Positions 16,818 to 26,590 of a DNA stretch of 64,000 bases are shown here, in pieces. Below the pieces are notes generated by a model, which was not told the DNA's origin, searched no databases, and saw only the letters and a program-made list of their open reading frames with translations. A program made the translations under genes and the position numbers. Each line of letters begins with the position of its first letter. The first letter of the stretch is position 1. Origin of the DNA: an uncultured Prevotella sp. (GTDB lineage: Bacteria; Bacteroidota; Bacteroidia; Bacteroidales; Bacteroidaceae); the NCBI GenBank assembly GCA_944320355.1, contig CALUHC010000039.1:21448-85447 (forward strand). Reading direction: 5' to 3'.

Positions 16818-16902
16818 AAAATGTGTGTTTAGGTCTGCAAGCCCTCTCCCCGGCCCTCTCCCAAAGGGCGAGGGAGTGTTTTGCAGGCCTAAACACACAT
16901 TT
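16818..16902. repeat. 85-bp inverted repeat
   Basis: Arms AAATGTGTGTTTAGG and CCTAAACACACATTT are perfect complements. The interior holds imperfect pairs of CCCTCTCCC and GGGCGAGGGAG. This is a strong hairpin; it abuts the next element. No gene. Confidence 0.7.
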
Positions 16903-17302
16903 AGAAGTTGTTTTGATTTTATCAACCGTCGGGTTGGGGTGGATTTTCGAGGCATAATTGTCTGCTTGCTGAGGAGCATTTTTCGCTTCGCTCAACAACA
17001 CGTGCGGGCTATGTGACGAAGCAAACGGGCGAATATGACCGAAAAGACACTCAAGGCGACGGGGATAAAAGACAGCTTTGATAAAATTAAACCCAAATCG
17101 GTCATTGGACCGCCGGGGATATGTTTCGCTTCTTTTCCCGGCTTTCCATGTGCTTTCGCCCTGTCGGCGGCATCTTGCCTGCCGCTTTGTCTCGACGTAG
17201 CCCGCTACGCCTTCGACAAAAGGCGACAGCCAATCTGCACACCGACAGGACGAAATCGCATTGGCCTCAAATGACCGATTTGGGTTAAAAACAGCTTTTT
17301 AG
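16903..17302. mobile_element. Element with AGAAGcTGTTTTGATTTT ends, interrupted by a family A MITE
   Basis: The left end AGAAGTTGTTTTGATTTTAT and right end AAACAGCTTTT match the ends of the 38-bp hairpin at 18713-18750 and of the element at 63580-63840. A family A MITE (17090-17286) sits inside the right end, splitting TTTGATAAAATT from AAAAACAGC. This gives an order of insertion. No coding capacity. Confidence 0.55.
17090..17286. mobile_element. MITE-like element, family A, copy 1
   Basis: 197 bp bounded by perfect 17-bp inverted repeats AACCCAAATCGGTCATT and AATGACCGATTTGGGTT. An internal palindrome (TTTGTC..CGACGTAG, CTACGCC..CGACAAA) lies near the middle. Two further copies are at 48701-48896 and 63848 to the window end. 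The inner sequence is well conserved between copies. Confidence 0.8.
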
Positions 17303-17344
17303 ATATGTCTCCTTGGGGCGAGGGGCTTTGCTGAATGGGAAACG

Positions 17345-17480
17345 CACTTGTGCACCCGCCCCTGCCCGTCCTTTGCGTATGCCACGCTGCGCTCGGGCAA
17401 ATGAGGGCAGGCTCTCTTGCCTCTCGCTGGCATTGCCTTTGGAAAAGGAGGGGATACGTGCGCGTCGGGTAGGCAATATG
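17345..17480. repeat. Half copy of family C element
   Basis: CCGCCCCTGCCCGTCCTTTGC to GGAAAAGGAGGGG, then GGCAATATGCGGGCATTC, matches the right half of the copies at 1965-2207 and 16554-16760, including the CTCGGGCAAATGAG insert. Confidence 0.6.
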
Positions 17481-17545
17481 CGGGCATTCATAAATAAAAA
17501 GAGTTGCTAAAAATCAAAAAGTTTGGGCTAAAAAGTGCTTTGCGC

Positions 17546-17576
17546 TTTGTCGATTAAAAAAAAATGCGTAATTTTG
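17546..17576 (+). promoter_or_regulatory. rpmH promoter
   Basis: TTTG (17546-17549), exactly 19 nt, TAATTTTG (17569-17576). Full consensus match, 43 nt upstream of the ATG. Confidence 0.85.
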
Positions 17577-17619
17577 CAGCCCAAAGTGTGTAAACAATAA
17601 CGATAAAAACGATAAAGCA

Positions 17620-17775
17620 ATGAAAAGAACATTTCAGCCTCACAACAGGAGGAGAGTGAACAAGCACGGTTTCCGCGAGAGAATGTCAACCAAGAACGGT
17701 CGCCGTGTGCTGGCTTCCCGCCGCGCCAAAGGCCGCAAGAAGCTCAGCGTTTCTGACGAGCATCACGGAAAGTAA
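17620..17775 (+). CDS. rpmH: 50S ribosomal protein bL34
   Basis: A 51-residue, very basic protein beginning [20 protein letters not shown] and running through [20 protein letters not shown], the full bL34 signature, then a short acidic-His tail (SVSDEHHGK). It is a structural protein of the large ribosomal subunit. It has its own consensus promoter and its own terminator, so it is a single-gene unit; rnpA and dnaA, often neighbours elsewhere, are not present. Confidence 0.98.
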   Translation: MKRTFQPHNRRRVNKHGFRERMSTKNGRRVLASRRAKGRKKLSVSDEHHGK

Positions 17776-17803
17776 GCCTGCGGCCGAAGGCCGATGTGGC
17801 GGC

Positions 17804-17853
17804 AATCCGAAGGGGGACAGGGCTATGCATCTGTCCCCCTTCGGATTTTTTTT
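17804..17853. terminator. Strong terminator between rpmH and DUF4251
   Basis: AATCCGAAGGGGGACAG pairs perfectly with CTGTCCCCCTTCGGATT around a 10-nt loop and runs into eight T's on the plus strand. It ends 23 bp before the stop of the convergent DUF4251 gene; the minus-strand side has no T-run, so it serves rpmH best. Confidence 0.9.
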
Positions 17854-17876
17854 GTGTCTGTGTGCGCCCCGCGGCG

Positions 17877-18434
17877 TCACAGCGGCATGGCTCCGTAGAC
17901 CGAGCTGCGCGCCGCCGGCACGAGCCTGCCGTCGAGCGTGATGCGCCCGGAGCGCAGGTTCTGGCTGATGCGCGCCGTGGCTTCGTTGCTGTTGCGCCAC
18001 AGCGTCACAGACACTTGGGCCGAGAGGGCGTGTCCGCTCACGCCGATGTCTATGATGGTGTTGCCCCGTCGGTCTGTGCTCTTCCTGTATTTCACTATGC
18101 GGCCGTCTACGGTTATGCCGCCCAGTCCGTTGAATCCCGGCCACGGCACGTCGAATGCCACCTGCACCACGGCCCACTGTCCGCACACGGCGACGAAGTT
18201 GGTGTTGGCCGTCACTGATGCCATGTAGCCCCGCTTGAACGTCACCCGGTCGGCTTCGATGACGAATGCCGAGTCGTCTATGGCTGCGAGAGCCTCGCTG
18301 TGGGCCTCGCGGGCCATGCTGTCGCGCGCCGCGCGGCGTTGCTCCTTGTCGTCGGGCGGGGTGGACCCGCTGCCCGTTGCCGTTACCGCCAGTGCCACGG
18401 CGGCCGCCAGGGCTATGTATGCCAGTCGTCTCAT
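17877..18434 (-). CDS. DUF4251 protein, exported
   Basis: About 185 residues. MRRLAYIALAAAVALAVTAT is a signal peptide without a lipobox Cys, so it is probably periplasmic. A helical, Arg/Ala-rich linker follows (KEQRRAARDSMAREAHSEAL), then a beta-rich domain with VTFKRGYMASVTANTNFV and FNGLGGITVDGRI, typical of DUF4251. Function unknown. ATG 18434 is preceded by AAGGAGG, a rare clear ribosome binding site in this window that decides the start. It stands alone, convergent with rpmH. The 18435-18712 gap upstream shows nothing recognisable. Confidence 0.85.
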   Translation of the reverse strand: MRRLAYIALAAAVALAVTATGSGSTPPDDKEQRRAARDSMAREAHSEALAAIDDSAFVIEADRVTFKRGYMASVTANTNFVAVCGQWAVVQVAFDVPWPGFNGLGGITVDGRIVKYRKSTDRRGNTIIDIGVSGHALSAQVSVTLWRNSNEATARISQNLRSGRITLDGRLVPAARSSVYGAMPL

Positions 18435-18712
18435 GGTTCCCTCCTTTGTTTTGTTGCGTTGCATATAAGTAGGCGGCAAGATTGGCGGACGGATGTTTTT
18501 ATGCTCCATCTCCTCGACTCCTTTTGGGCGGTCTTGCCGGGCTTTGCCAGTGGCAGGGCCCTCATCGCTTCTTCTTCAGCTCCAAGAAAACCGCTCAGAA
18601 GCGAGCGCGACAAATATGTCCATTGGTTGTTGTCACCTATTTATATAACGCGCGAAAGGTGGAAATAATGCGTGTGGAGGGCTTGTTGTGGTGTTAACGT
18701 TGTGTTAATTAA

Positions 18713-18750
18713 GAAGCTGTTTTGATTTTGCCAAAAATCAAAACAGCTTC
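18713..18750. terminator. 38-bp perfect hairpin after the phospholipid operon
   Basis: GAAGCTGTTTTGATTTTG-like arms pair perfectly around a short CC loop. It abuts the DUF4834 stop codon (18751) and can end that transcript. Its arms equal the ends of the elements at 16903 and 63580, so it may be a minimal mobile element that now serves as terminator. Confidence 0.7.
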
Positions 18751-19068
18751 TCAGATTTCTTCGTAGTCCACATATTCGCCCTCGTTGTCGGCGAATATGC
18801 GGCGGGCGGCCGTGGCCTGGTCGCGCGTGTCGGTTATGGTTATGCCGTCAGCCTGCCGTCCGCCTTGGCTGTAGGCGTCGCGCCGGTTGTCGCGGCCGGC
18901 GTGTCTCTGCCCCGCCTGTCGGCTGCGCGAGGCTTTGCCGGCGGCGTTGCCGCCCACGGTTTCGCGCAGTCTGTTGAGCCATTTGCGCACAATGACGTTC
19001 ACGGCGACAGCCCCCGCGACAATGGCCACGAGGAAGAACAAGAGGATGAATGCAATGAAGTTGAGCAC
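18751..19068 (-). CDS. DUF4834 family small membrane protein
   Basis: A 105-residue protein: one N-terminal hydrophobic helix (MLNFIAFILLFFLVAIVAGA), a basic low-complexity middle (GKASRSRQAGQRHAGRDNRR) and a short acidic C-terminus (NEGEYVDYEEI). This layout fits DUF4834, found almost only in Bacteroidetes and commonly next to phospholipid synthesis genes. No biochemical role known. It follows pssA by 15 bp and is the last gene of the psd-pssA operon. Confidence 0.8.
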   Translation of the reverse strand: MLNFIAFILLFFLVAIVAGAVAVNVIVRKWLNRLRETVGGNAAGKASRSRQAGQRHAGRDNRRDAYSQGGRQADGITITDTRDQATAARRIFADNEGEYVDYEEI

Positions 19069-19083
19069 CGCCGGAGCCTCCTT

Positions 19084-19803
19084 TCAGTGCCTTGCGCGGC
19101 GGTTGGCGATGGCCGACAGCGCCACGTACCACGCTATTGCGGCTGCCACGCCCGGCACTCCGAGCACGGCAATGATGGCGGCGGATGTGGCCACGAATAT
19201 GTATTTGATTTCGTTGCCGCGCCATCCCCATGTCTTGAACTTCAGGGCGAACATGGGTATCTCGGCAACGAGCAGCCAGCAGCACACGAGCATGAGCGCC
19301 ATGGTGGCGGCTATGCCTGCCGCGGAAGAGGCAAGGCTGTCGCCCGCGCCCACTATGAGCGCTGCCCAGAAGAGAGTGTTGGCAGGCGTTGGCAGTCCGA
19401 TGAACGACGAGGACTGCCGCTCGTCGAGGTTGAACTTGGCCAGGCGCAGCGCTGAGAACGCGGCCATGACGAAGGCTGCGAAGGGCAGCACGCCGCTGAG
19501 CGGCTGCAGTGTGGCCGGCCACGAGGCCGAGGCCAGCAGTGTGTAGAGCATGGCCGAGGGCGCCACGCCGAAGGTGACGTCGTCGGCAAGCGAGTCGAGT
19601 TCCTTGCCTATGGGCGACGACACGCCGAGCAGGCGCGCCGACATTCCGTCGAAGAAGTCGAACACCGCGCCTATGGCGATGAACAGGAACGCGGTCTCAA
19701 AGAGTCCGAAAAAGGCGTTGTAAGAGGCGATGCAGCCCGAAATGAGGTTGCAGCAGGTAAGTGTGTTGGGTATTTGCCGTGTTATTGCGTTTGCCATATT
19801 CAA
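19084..19803 (-). CDS. pssA: CDP-diacylglycerol-serine O-phosphatidyltransferase
   Basis: Makes phosphatidylserine from CDP-diacylglycerol and serine in the inner membrane. The 239-residue protein has about seven hydrophobic helices and the CDP-alcohol phosphotransferase motif DGxxARx8Gx3Dx3D, seen as DGMSARLLGVSSPIGKELDS and then LADD. The product feeds the decarboxylase encoded just upstream, giving phosphatidylethanolamine. It starts 21 bp after psd. Length and motif are ordinary. Confidence 0.95.
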   Translation of the reverse strand: MNMANAITRQIPNTLTCCNLISGCIASYNAFFGLFETAFLFIAIGAVFDFFDGMSARLLGVSSPIGKELDSLADDVTFGVAPSAMLYTLLASASWPATLQPLSGVLPFAAFVMAAFSALRLAKFNLDERQSSSFIGLPTPANTLFWAALIVGAGDSLASSAAGIAATMALMLVCCWLLVAEIPMFALKFKTWGWRGNEIKYIFVATSAAIIAVLGVPGVAAAIAWYVALSAIANRRARH

Positions 19804-19824
19804 AAGAGTTGGGCCGTTGTGCCG

Positions 19825-20514
19825 TCACTTCAGCCTGGCTATAACGGTGAGGTCGCCCGTGGTGGCCTGCCCCATCTTCACGCAGACCTCCGAGCCTACG
19901 GGCAGGAACACGTCGACCCGCGAGCCGAGCTTGATGAAGCCGAGGTGCTCGTCGATGTAGCACTCCTCGCCCTCCTTGGCGTATGTGACGATGCGCCGCG
20001 CCATCGCGCCGGCTATCTGGCGGCAGAGAATGTCTGTCCCCTCGGGCGTTGTGATCATCACGTCGGCTCTCTCGTTCTCCTCGCTGGCCTTGGGCAGCCA
20101 CGCTTTGTGGTAGTTGCCGTCCTGGTGGCGGACGAACTTAACCTTGCCGTCGACGGGAAACCAGTTGGCGTGGACATTGAAAAGACTCATGAATATCGAA
20201 ATCATGAGCCTCTTGTCGTGGAAGTATTCGTTCTCTTCCACCTCCTCGATGACCACCACCTTGCCGTCGGCGGGAGCCACGACAACCCTCTCCGTGTCGC
20301 CGTTGAAGTAGCGGATGGGGCAGCGGTAGAAGTTGAGCACCACCGCCCAGGCCGTGCCGAGCACTATGACGAAAGCCCAAAAGGGAACGGCGGAGTCAAA
20401 GACGTGCCACAGCAAGGCCGCCACGGCTATGATGGCAACCATACTGAACACAAGCGTGTCAGTGCCTTCACGATGAATTCTGATTTCTTTCAGTCTTCTG
20501 ATTCTCTTTCCCAT
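19825..20514 (-). CDS. psd: Phosphatidylserine decarboxylase proenzyme
   Basis: A 229-residue short-type decarboxylase that turns phosphatidylserine into phosphatidylethanolamine. Two N-terminal hydrophobic helices ([35 protein letters not shown]) anchor it. The motif [13 protein letters not shown] near the C-terminus holds the Gly-Ser bond that self-cleaves to give the pyruvoyl Ser. VAPADGKVV and [12 protein letters not shown] are further family blocks. Start ATG 20514 was chosen; the open frame continues upstream through the promoter region, antisense to dnaE. First gene of psd-pssA-DUF4834, divergent from dnaE. Confidence 0.95.
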   Translation of the reverse strand: MGKRIRRLKEIRIHREGTDTLVFSMVAIIAVAALLWHVFDSAVPFWAFVIVLGTAWAVVLNFYRCPIRYFNGDTERVVVAPADGKVVVIEEVEENEYFHDKRLMISIFMSLFNVHANWFPVDGKVKFVRHQDGNYHKAWLPKASEENERADVMITTPEGTDILCRQIAGAMARRIVTYAKEGEECYIDEHLGFIKLGSRVDVFLPVGSEVCVKMGQATTGDLTVIARLK

Positions 20515-20544
20515 GGGTCCGGCTAAGATTGTTTTTTGATGCTG

Positions 20545-20576
20545 CAAAGGTACGGCTTTTTCGCATATCTCACAAA
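20545..20576 (-). promoter_or_regulatory. psd operon promoter
   Basis: Minus strand TTTG (20573-20576), 20 nt, TACCTTTG (20545-20552), 31 nt before the psd ATG. Confidence 0.75.
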
Positions 20577-20591
20577 TTTTTACCTTATTCT

Positions 20592-20623
20592 TTTGGCTGT
20601 CTCGCATATTAGGAGTAACTTTG
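20592..20623 (+). promoter_or_regulatory. dnaE promoter
   Basis: TTTG (20592-20595), 20 nt, TAACTTTG (20616-20623), 33 nt before the dnaE ATG. Back-to-back with the psd promoter, 15 bp apart. Confidence 0.75.
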
Positions 20624-20655
20624 ACCCTCAAAAACAACCCCACAGAAAGCGCAAA

Positions 20656-23600
20656 ATGCAGGATTTCGTCCATCTTCACGTACATACGTACTATTCCATA
20701 CTTGACGGGCAGTCGAGCATACAGAGGCTCGTAGACAAGGCCGTGGGCAACGGCATGAAGGGCATGGCCATCACCGACCACGGCGATATGTTCGGCATCA
20801 AGGAGTTCTGGGACTATTGCGCTGGCGTGAACGGCAAGCGCAAGAAGGAGGGCCTGGAGCCTTTCAAGCCAATACTCGGGTGCGAGATGTACGTGGCTCA
20901 CCGTCACAAGGAGGACAAGACGGAGAAGAGCGACCGCAGCGGATACCACCTCATAGTGCTGGCCAAGAACTACAAGGGCTACAAGAACCTGATAAAGCTC
21001 GTGTCGAACTCGTGGATTGACGGTTTCTATATGCGCCCGCGCACAGACCGCGCCGACCTTGAGAAGTATCACGAGGGACTCATCGTGTGCTCGGCCTGCA
21101 TTGCCGGCGAGGTGCCGGCCAAGATCCTGAACGGCGACATGGCCGGAGCCCGCGAGGCCGTGGAGTGGTATAAGCGCGTGTTCGGCGACGACTATTACCT
21201 TGAATTGCAGCGCCACGAGGTGAAGAACCCCAACCAGCGGGCCAACCGCGAGACCTTTCCGCTGCAGCAGCGGGCCAACAAGGTGCTCATAGACTTGGCC
21301 CGCGAGTATGGCATAAAGCTGGTCTGCACCAACGACGCCCACTTTGTCGACGAGGAGAACGCCGAGGCCCACGACCACCTGCTGTGCCTTTCCACGGGCA
21401 AGGACCTCGACGACCCCACCCGAATGCTGTACTCAAAGCAGGAGTGGTTCAAGACGAAGGAAGAGATGAACGAGGTGTTCGGCGACGTGCCGGAGGCCAT
21501 GGCCAACACTGTCGAGATACTCGACAAGGTGGAGTTCTACAGCATTGAGCACGCGCCCATCATGCCCTTCTTCCCCATTCCCGAGTCGTTCGGCACGGAA
21601 GAGCAGTGGCGCGCCAAGTTCACCGAGGAGCAACTGTTCAAGGAGTTCACCAGCGACGAGAACGGAGAGAACCCCTTGCCGCGCGAGGAGGGCGAGAAGA
21701 AAATACAGAAGCTCGGAGGCTTTGACAAGTTGTACCGCATAAAGTTCGAGGCCGACTACCTGGCCAAGCTGGCCTACGAGGGCGCGAGGAAGCTATACGG
21801 CGACCCGCTTCCCGACGAGGTTGACGAGCGTGTGCGCTTCGAGCTGCACATAATGAAGACCATGGGCTTCCCCGGCTACTTCCTCATAGTGCAGGACTTC
21901 ATCAACTCCGCGCGCGACGAGCTGGGCGTAATGGTCGGTCCGGGCCGTGGCTCGGCCGCCGGTTCCGTCGTGGCTTACTGCCTCGGCATCACCAAGATAG
22001 ACCCCATCAAGTACGACTTGCTGTTCGAGCGTTTCCTCAACCCCGACCGTATATCGCTCCCCGATATAGACACCGACTTCGACGACGACGGCCGCGGCCG
22101 CGTGCTGGAGTGGGTCGAGGACAAGTACGGCCACGACAACTGCGCCCACATCATCACCTACGGCACCATGGCCACCAAGAACTCCATCAAGGATGTGGCC
22201 CGCGTGGAGAAGCTGCCGCTGGAGCAAGCCAACTACCTCTGCAAGCAAATACCCGACAAGCTGCCCGACGGCCTGAAGGTGAACCTCACGAACGCCATCA
22301 AGTGCATACCCGAGTTGCGCGACGCCGAGGCCAGCGCCGACCCCAAGTTGCACAACACCATGGAGTACGCCAAGATGCTTGAGGGCACCGTTCGCGGCAC
22401 AGGCATCCACGCCTGCGGCTTCATCATCTGCCGCGACCCCATCAGCGACTGGGTGCCGGTGTCCATAGCGGAGGACAAGGCCGATCCGGGCCACAAGCTC
22501 AGGTGCACGCAGTACGACGGTCATGTGATAGAATCGACGGGACTGATCAAGATGGACTTCCTCGGGCTCAAGACCCTCTCCATACTCAAGGAGGCGGTGG
22601 AGAACGTGAGGCTGACCACGGGCAAGGTGATAGACCTCGACACAATACCCATCGACGACCCGCTCACTTACAAGCTCTACTGCGAGGGACGCACCATCGG
22701 AACGTTCCAGTTCGAGTCGCCCGGAATGCAGAAGTACCTCCGAGAGCTGCACCCCTCGGTGTTCGAGGACCTCATAGCCATGAACGCCCTCTACCGTCCG
22801 GGGCCTATGGACTACATCCCTTCCTTCATCGCCCGCAAGAACGGGAAGGAAGAGATTAAGTATGACATACCCTGCATGGAGAAATATCTCAAGGACACTT
22901 ACGGCATAACGGTCTACCAGGAGCAGGTCATGCTGCTCTCGCGCCAGCTCGCCAACTTCACCCGAGGCGAGAGCGACGCGCTGCGCAAGGCCATGGGAAA
23001 GAAGAAAAAGGCCATCGTCGACCAGATGAAGCCCAAGTTCATAGAGGGCGGACAGGCCAACGGCCACGACCCGAAGGTGCTTGAGAAGATATGGGGCGAC
23101 TGGGAGAAGTTCGCCTCATACGCCTTCAACAAGAGCCACGCCACGTGCTATTCGTGGGTGGCCTACCAGACTGCCTACCTCAAGGCTCACCACCCAGCCG
23201 AGTATATGGCCGCTGTGATGAGCCGCAACCTCGACAACATCACTGAAATAACCAAGCTCATGGACGAGTGCCGGGCCATGGGCATACCCACGCTCGGCCC
23301 CGACGTGAACGAGAGCCGCCAGAAGTTCAGCGCCAACACCAAGGGCGAGATACGCTTCGGCATAAGCGCCATCAAGGGCGTGGGTGGCGCGGCGGCCGAC
23401 GCCATCATCACCGAGCGCGAGAAGAACGGGCCGTACAAGGACATATTCGACTTCATACAGCGCGTCAACCTCGGGGCCGTCAACCGCAAGTGCGTTGAGT
23501 CGCTCGTGCTCAGCGGCGGTTTCGACGGCTTCGGCAAGATGAAGCGCGAGGACTACTTCGCGCGCAATGCCAAGGGCGAGGCGTTCCTCGACACGCTCAT

Positions 23601-24363
23601 GCGCTACGGCCAGACCTACCAGGCGGAGCAGGCGCAGATGCGCAACTCGCTCTTTGGCGGCGACAACGAGGTAGAGATAGCCACGCCGCCCGTGATAAAG
23701 GGCGAGAGCTGGAGCGACATAGAGAGGCTGAACCGCGAGCGCGACCTCGTGGGGATATATCTCTCCGCCCATCCGCTCGACGAGTACAAGATTGTGCTCG
23801 ACAACCTGTGCAACACCCGTTGCGCCGAGCTTGGCGACCTGTCGGCGCTGTGCTCGCGCGAGTCGGTGGTCATAGGCGGCATTGTCACCGGCATAAAGTC
23901 GAAGTTCACCAAGACAGGAAAGCCTTGCGGCTTCGTCACCATCGAGGACTTCGACGGCAGCGGCGAGCTGGCCTTGTTCGGCGAGGAGTGGGGCCGCTGG
24001 AGCGGTATGTTCAAGGAGGGCTGCGCAGTCTACATCACGGCCAAGTGCCAGCAGCGCTTCCGCGACAGCAAGTTCTACGACCTGCGCATACAGAACATAG
24101 AGTACCTGCAGACCATCAAGGACAAGGCCATAGACCGCATCACCATATCGCTCGCCGCCGACGAGCTGAACGACCAGGTGGTGGAGGAGCTCAACGAGAT
24201 AATATGCGAGAACCCGGGGCAGACCAAGCTATACTTCAGCCTGCGCGACGCGAGGGGCAAGAACCACGTGCTGCTGGTGAGCCGCAAGCGCAGCGTTGAC
24301 GTGAAGCGCAGTCTCATAAACTTCATAGAGCAGACCCCCGCGCTCGACTATACGATAAACTGA
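20656..24363 (+). CDS. dnaE: DNA polymerase III alpha subunit
   Basis: The 1235-residue replicative polymerase. It opens with the PHP domain ([15 protein letters not shown], then [15 protein letters not shown]). The catalytic palm has [19 protein letters not shown] and [14 protein letters not shown], whose Asp pair binds the metals. [20 protein letters not shown] is the fingers motif, a helix-hairpin-helix region ([18 protein letters not shown]) follows, and the C-terminus holds an OB fold ([20 protein letters not shown]). ATG 20656 was chosen because homology starts there and the promoter lies just upstream; the open frame reaches back to 20536. A complete copy with ordinary motifs. Confidence 0.98.
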   Translation: MQDFVHLHVHTYYSILDGQSSIQRLVDKAVGNGMKGMAITDHGDMFGIKEFWDYCAGVNGKRKKEGLEPFKPILGCEMYVAHRHKEDKTEKSDRSGYHLIVLAKNYKGYKNLIKLVSNSWIDGFYMRPRTDRADLEKYHEGLIVCSACIAGEVPAKILNGDMAGAREAVEWYKRVFGDDYYLELQRHEVKNPNQRANRETFPLQQRANKVLIDLAREYGIKLVCTNDAHFVDEENAEAHDHLLCLSTGKDLDDPTRMLYSKQEWFKTKEEMNEVFGDVPEAMANTVEILDKVEFYSIEHAPIMPFFPIPESFGTEEQWRAKFTEEQLFKEFTSDENGENPLPREEGEKKIQKLGGFDKLYRIKFEADYLAKLAYEGARKLYGDPLPDEVDERVRFELHIMKTMGFPGYFLIVQDFINSARDELGVMVGPGRGSAAGSVVAYCLGITKIDPIKYDLLFERFLNPDRISLPDIDTDFDDDGRGRVLEWVEDKYGHDNCAHIITYGTMATKNSIKDVARVEKLPLEQANYLCKQIPDKLPDGLKVNLTNAIKCIPELRDAEASADPKLHNTMEYAKMLEGTVRGTGIHACGFIICRDPISDWVPVSIAEDKADPGHKLRCTQYDGHVIESTGLIKMDFLGLKTLSILKEAVENVRLTTGKVIDLDTIPIDDPLTYKLYCEGRTIGTFQFESPGMQKYLRELHPSVFEDLIAMNALYRPGPMDYIPSFIARKNGKEEIKYDIPCMEKYLKDTYGITVYQEQVMLLSRQLANFTRGESDALRKAMGKKKKAIVDQMKPKFIEGGQANGHDPKVLEKIWGDWEKFASYAFNKSHATCYSWVAYQTAYLKAHHPAEYMAAVMSRNLDNITEITKLMDECRAMGIPTLGPDVNESRQKFSANTKGEIRFGISAIKGVGGAAADAIITEREKNGPYKDIFDFIQRVNLGAVNRKCVESLVLSGGFDGFGKMKREDYFARNAKGEAFLDTLMRYGQTYQAEQAQMRNSLFGGDNEVEIATPPVIKGESWSDIERLNRERDLVGIYLSAHPLDEYKIVLDNLCNTRCAELGDLSALCSRESVVIGGIVTGIKSKFTKTGKPCGFVTIEDFDGSGELALFGEEWGRWSGMFKEGCAVYITAKCQQRFRDSKFYDLRIQNIEYLQTIKDKAIDRITISLAADELNDQVVEELNEIICENPGQTKLYFSLRDARGKNHVLLVSRKRSVDVKRSLINFIEQTPALDYTIN

Positions 24364-24464
24364 CAGCCGCCTGGCGCGTGGCACGCATTTTGCTGTGCCT
24401 TATATGCCGGACAGGCACCGCCCGAAAGGCCAACAAACATTACAAACACAATAAAAGAAACAAC

Positions 24465-24779
24465 ATGGAAGTAAAAATCACAAACGAGAATTTCGAGTCT
24501 TTGAAGAACGGCAGCCTGCCCTTGGTAGTTGACTTCTGGGCTACGTGGTGCGGCCCGTGCCGCATGATTGCGCCCATAGTGGAGGAGCTGGCCACTGAGT
24601 ATGACGGCAAGATAAGCGTGGGCAAGTGTGACGTCGAGGAGTGCGAGGACATCGCGGCCGAGTTCGGCATACGCAACATCCCCACCATAATATTCTTCAA
24701 GGACGGGCAGATGGTCGACAAGCTCGTGGGAGCTGTGTCGAAGGCCAAGCTCGAAGAGAAGTTCAAAGCCCTGCTGTAA
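24465..24779 (+). CDS. trxA: Thioredoxin
   Basis: A 104-residue cytoplasmic thioredoxin with the redox pair in WATWCGPCR (Cys29, Cys32) and the cis-proline in NIPTIIFF. It keeps cytoplasmic proteins reduced and serves ribonucleotide reductase and peroxiredoxins. ATG 24465 begins the beta1 strand; the preceding 100 bp after dnaE carry no gene. The next gene starts 4 bp later, so the two are cotranscribed. Confidence 0.97.
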   Translation: MEVKITNENFESLKNGSLPLVVDFWATWCGPCRMIAPIVEELATEYDGKISVGKCDVEECEDIAAEFGIRNIPTIIFFKDGQMVDKLVGAVSKAKLEEKFKALL

Positions 24780-24783
24780 GCCT

Positions 24784-25116
24784 ATGGCAACGCTTGACGA
24801 TGAGCTTCGCATGGACGACGAGGAGAACGCCCGCGAGGCCGAATATATTCTCAGCACCCTTCCGGCCGACCTGAAGGACAAGTATGACCGCCCGCTGCTC
24901 CGCTACATGATGGACGCCATCGTGGACTATTACTACGAGAGCGGGGTGCTTGAGGCCGAGCCCGACGACGACGGGTATGTGGACATAGACCTGCAGAAGG
25001 TGGCCGACTACGTGTGCGAGCGTGCCGCGAAAGAGGGTCGTGGAGACCTCGACCCTGCCGAGGTGTTCTTCGTGGTGCAGGCCGACATGGATTTCCAGGA
25101 GGAGAATCTGGACTAA
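24784..25116 (+). CDS. Conserved hypothetical acidic protein
   Basis: A 110-residue, strongly acidic protein (MATLDDELRMDDEENAREAE at the start; DMDFQEENLD at the end) with an alpha-helical central part (LRYMMDAIVDYYYESGVLEA, VADYVCERAAKEG). No signal peptide, no membrane segment, no motif I recognise. It begins 4 bp after trxA, so it is surely translated from the same message. Function not assigned. Confidence 0.75.
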   Translation: MATLDDELRMDDEENAREAEYILSTLPADLKDKYDRPLLRYMMDAIVDYYYESGVLEAEPDDDGYVDIDLQKVADYVCERAAKEGRGDLDPAEVFFVVQADMDFQEENLD

Positions 25117-25421
25117 GATTTGGCAGCTGCGGCCAATTAAATCGCAGTATTCTTCAAAATAAACTTTCCATGACGGGGGTGCGCGTGAGCGTATTCCCGT
25201 TTTTTGTTTCCGCCGTGCGTCATTTTGTCGGTCGGCTTGTGGCAGTGTTGTGCCATTTGTGACAATCTGCCCTGCGCGGCGCAAAATATCGGCGAACTAC
25301 AAAATTCCTACAGATTTTTGAGCTATCTTTGCAAATGTCAAGCTGCGCTCGTCGCCGGGTTGGCGGGCAGGTGGCGCTGCGCTCTTGGCGTGTCAAAAAT
25401 CAAAGGCTGGCGTTTGACCGT

Positions 25422-25509
25422 GCGAAACGGGCCGTTTTGCACGATGAAACGGGCCGTTTCGGGAGCCAAAATGGCACATTTCGGAGCCTAAAACGGCACG
25501 TTTTGCAAC
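25422..25509 (+). repeat. 22-nt-period palindrome array 4 (4 units)
   Basis: Units start at 25422, 25444, 25466 and 25488. Flanks GTCAAAAATCAAAGGCTGGC and CTGATTGTCAATGGGTTAC, then CGTGGCAAAAAAC, match array 1 (inverted) and array 7. A lone -7 box TATCTTTG (25324-25331) lies about 100 bp upstream. Nothing else is seen in the 25117-25751 gap. Confidence 0.85.
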
Positions 25510-25751
25510 CCCGCTGATTGTCAATGGGTTACGGAGACGGTACGGGCGGCGCGGCGCGTGGCAAAAAACTAAGTTCCTTGGTGCGCGCCCCTGTGCGGCG
25601 GCGTGGTGCCGATAGGGCTGCGGCAGGCATGGTTGCTGACATTTATTAAATAAAAAGGAGGTGAGCTGTTGGTAGGTCAGGGGCATTCGTCTGTGCTTCT
25701 GTCTCTTGTCGCCGGCCTCTTTTTCAAGTAAATAAAGGAGAAATATGTTGC

Positions 25752-26168
25752 ATGAAAAGACTGTTTGTTGTTGATTGGGCGTTGGTGGCGGCGTTTCCGC
25801 TTACGGCCGTCACGGGGCTGATGCTCCACGCCGCCGGCCACGGTGCGAGCCACGATGTGTGGCACAATACGGCCGTGGCGCACGTAGTGGCCGGCCTGCT
25901 CTTTCTCGTTTTCGGCGCGTGGCACGTGTGGATGCACCGCGTGTGGTACCGCCATTTGGGGCGCGCCCTGCGGCGCGGGCGGCTCACGCTGCTGCTCACC
26001 GTCGTGTCCGCCTTCGTCACGGTGAGCGGCGTGGCGTTGCTGGGCATCAGTGGCGGCGGCTCCGGGGTGGGGCTGTGGCACTACGGCGCGGGCCTGCTGC
26101 TGTGCCTCTGCTCGGTGGCTCATGTGCTGGGGCGGCTGTCGCCGCTGCGCAAGTCGTTGGGGAGGTGA
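25752..26168 (+). CDS. DUF4405-like cytochrome b-type membrane protein
   Basis: A 138-residue protein with about four hydrophobic helices. Histidines sit in or near them (LMLHAAGHGASHDVWHNTAVAH, AWHVWMHRVWYRH, LWHYGAGLL, SVAHVLG), the pattern of small haem-b membrane proteins of the DUF4405 type. Possible role: electron transfer in the inner membrane, by family resemblance only. It begins an operon with a DMT-type transporter remnant (6 bp later) and a broken two-component pair. This gene itself looks intact. Confidence 0.7.
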   Translation: MKRLFVVDWALVAAFPLTAVTGLMLHAAGHGASHDVWHNTAVAHVVAGLLFLVFGAWHVWMHRVWYRHLGRALRRGRLTLLLTVVSAFVTVSGVALLGISGGGSGVGLWHYGAGLLLCLCSVAHVLGRLSPLRKSLGR

Positions 26169-26174
26169 GCGGCC

Positions 26175-26590
26175 ATGTGGAAGCATTACGCGCTGCTATC
26201 TGCTTTCTTTGCCGCCCTCACGGCATACTCGCCAAGGTGGGCGTGCGTGACGTCAACTCCGACTTGGCCACAGCCATACGCACGGCGGTCGTCCTGCTGC
26301 TCACGTGGGGCATAGTCATCTTTGGCGGCCATGCCGCCGAGCTTCGCTGCGTGGGCCGCCACACGTGGTTGTTCCTCGTGCTCTCGGGCCTGGCCACGGG
26401 CCTGTCGTGGCTCTTCTACTTCAAGACGCTGCAGGCGGGCGACGTGTCGCGCGTGGCTCCGGTCGACAAGTTGAGCGTCGTCTTCACCATCTGCTTGTCC
26501 TTTCTGTTTCTGCGCGAGCCGGTCAGCCTGCGGGTTGTGGCCGGCGCGGCGCTCATCACGTGCGGCAGCATAATAATGTTGGTAAGATGA
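26175..26590 (+). pseudogene. EamA/DMT-family transporter, frameshifted
   Basis: The start MWKHYALLSAFFAALTA and the later frame (LAKVGVRDVNSDLATAIRT to LRVVAGAALITCGSIIMLV) join into one normal 140-residue four-helix EamA protein if one base is restored near 26224-26225, where ACG GC must have been followed by any base before ATA. The present reading runs off frame at about residue 17. Such half-size DMT proteins are inner-membrane carriers of unknown substrate. The end overlaps the response regulator start (ATGA-type). A sequencing error is possible, but two neighbours are also damaged. Confidence 0.8.

Noticed and set aside
19825-21378. A 517-codon version of psd
   Set aside because: The extra 288 codons lie through the psd and dnaE promoters and antisense to dnaE. 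The family begins at the ATG at 20514.
21793-23067. A 424-codon frame antisense to dnaE
   Set aside because: It is a shadow of dnaE codon bias with no family motif. The similar 480-codon frame opposite murA (58969-60411) and the 380-codon frame opposite the acyltransferase were rejected for the same reason.
25422-25509. CRISPR array
   Set aside because: The period is only 22 nt, units are degenerate palindromes without constant repeat plus unique spacer, and no cas gene is present.
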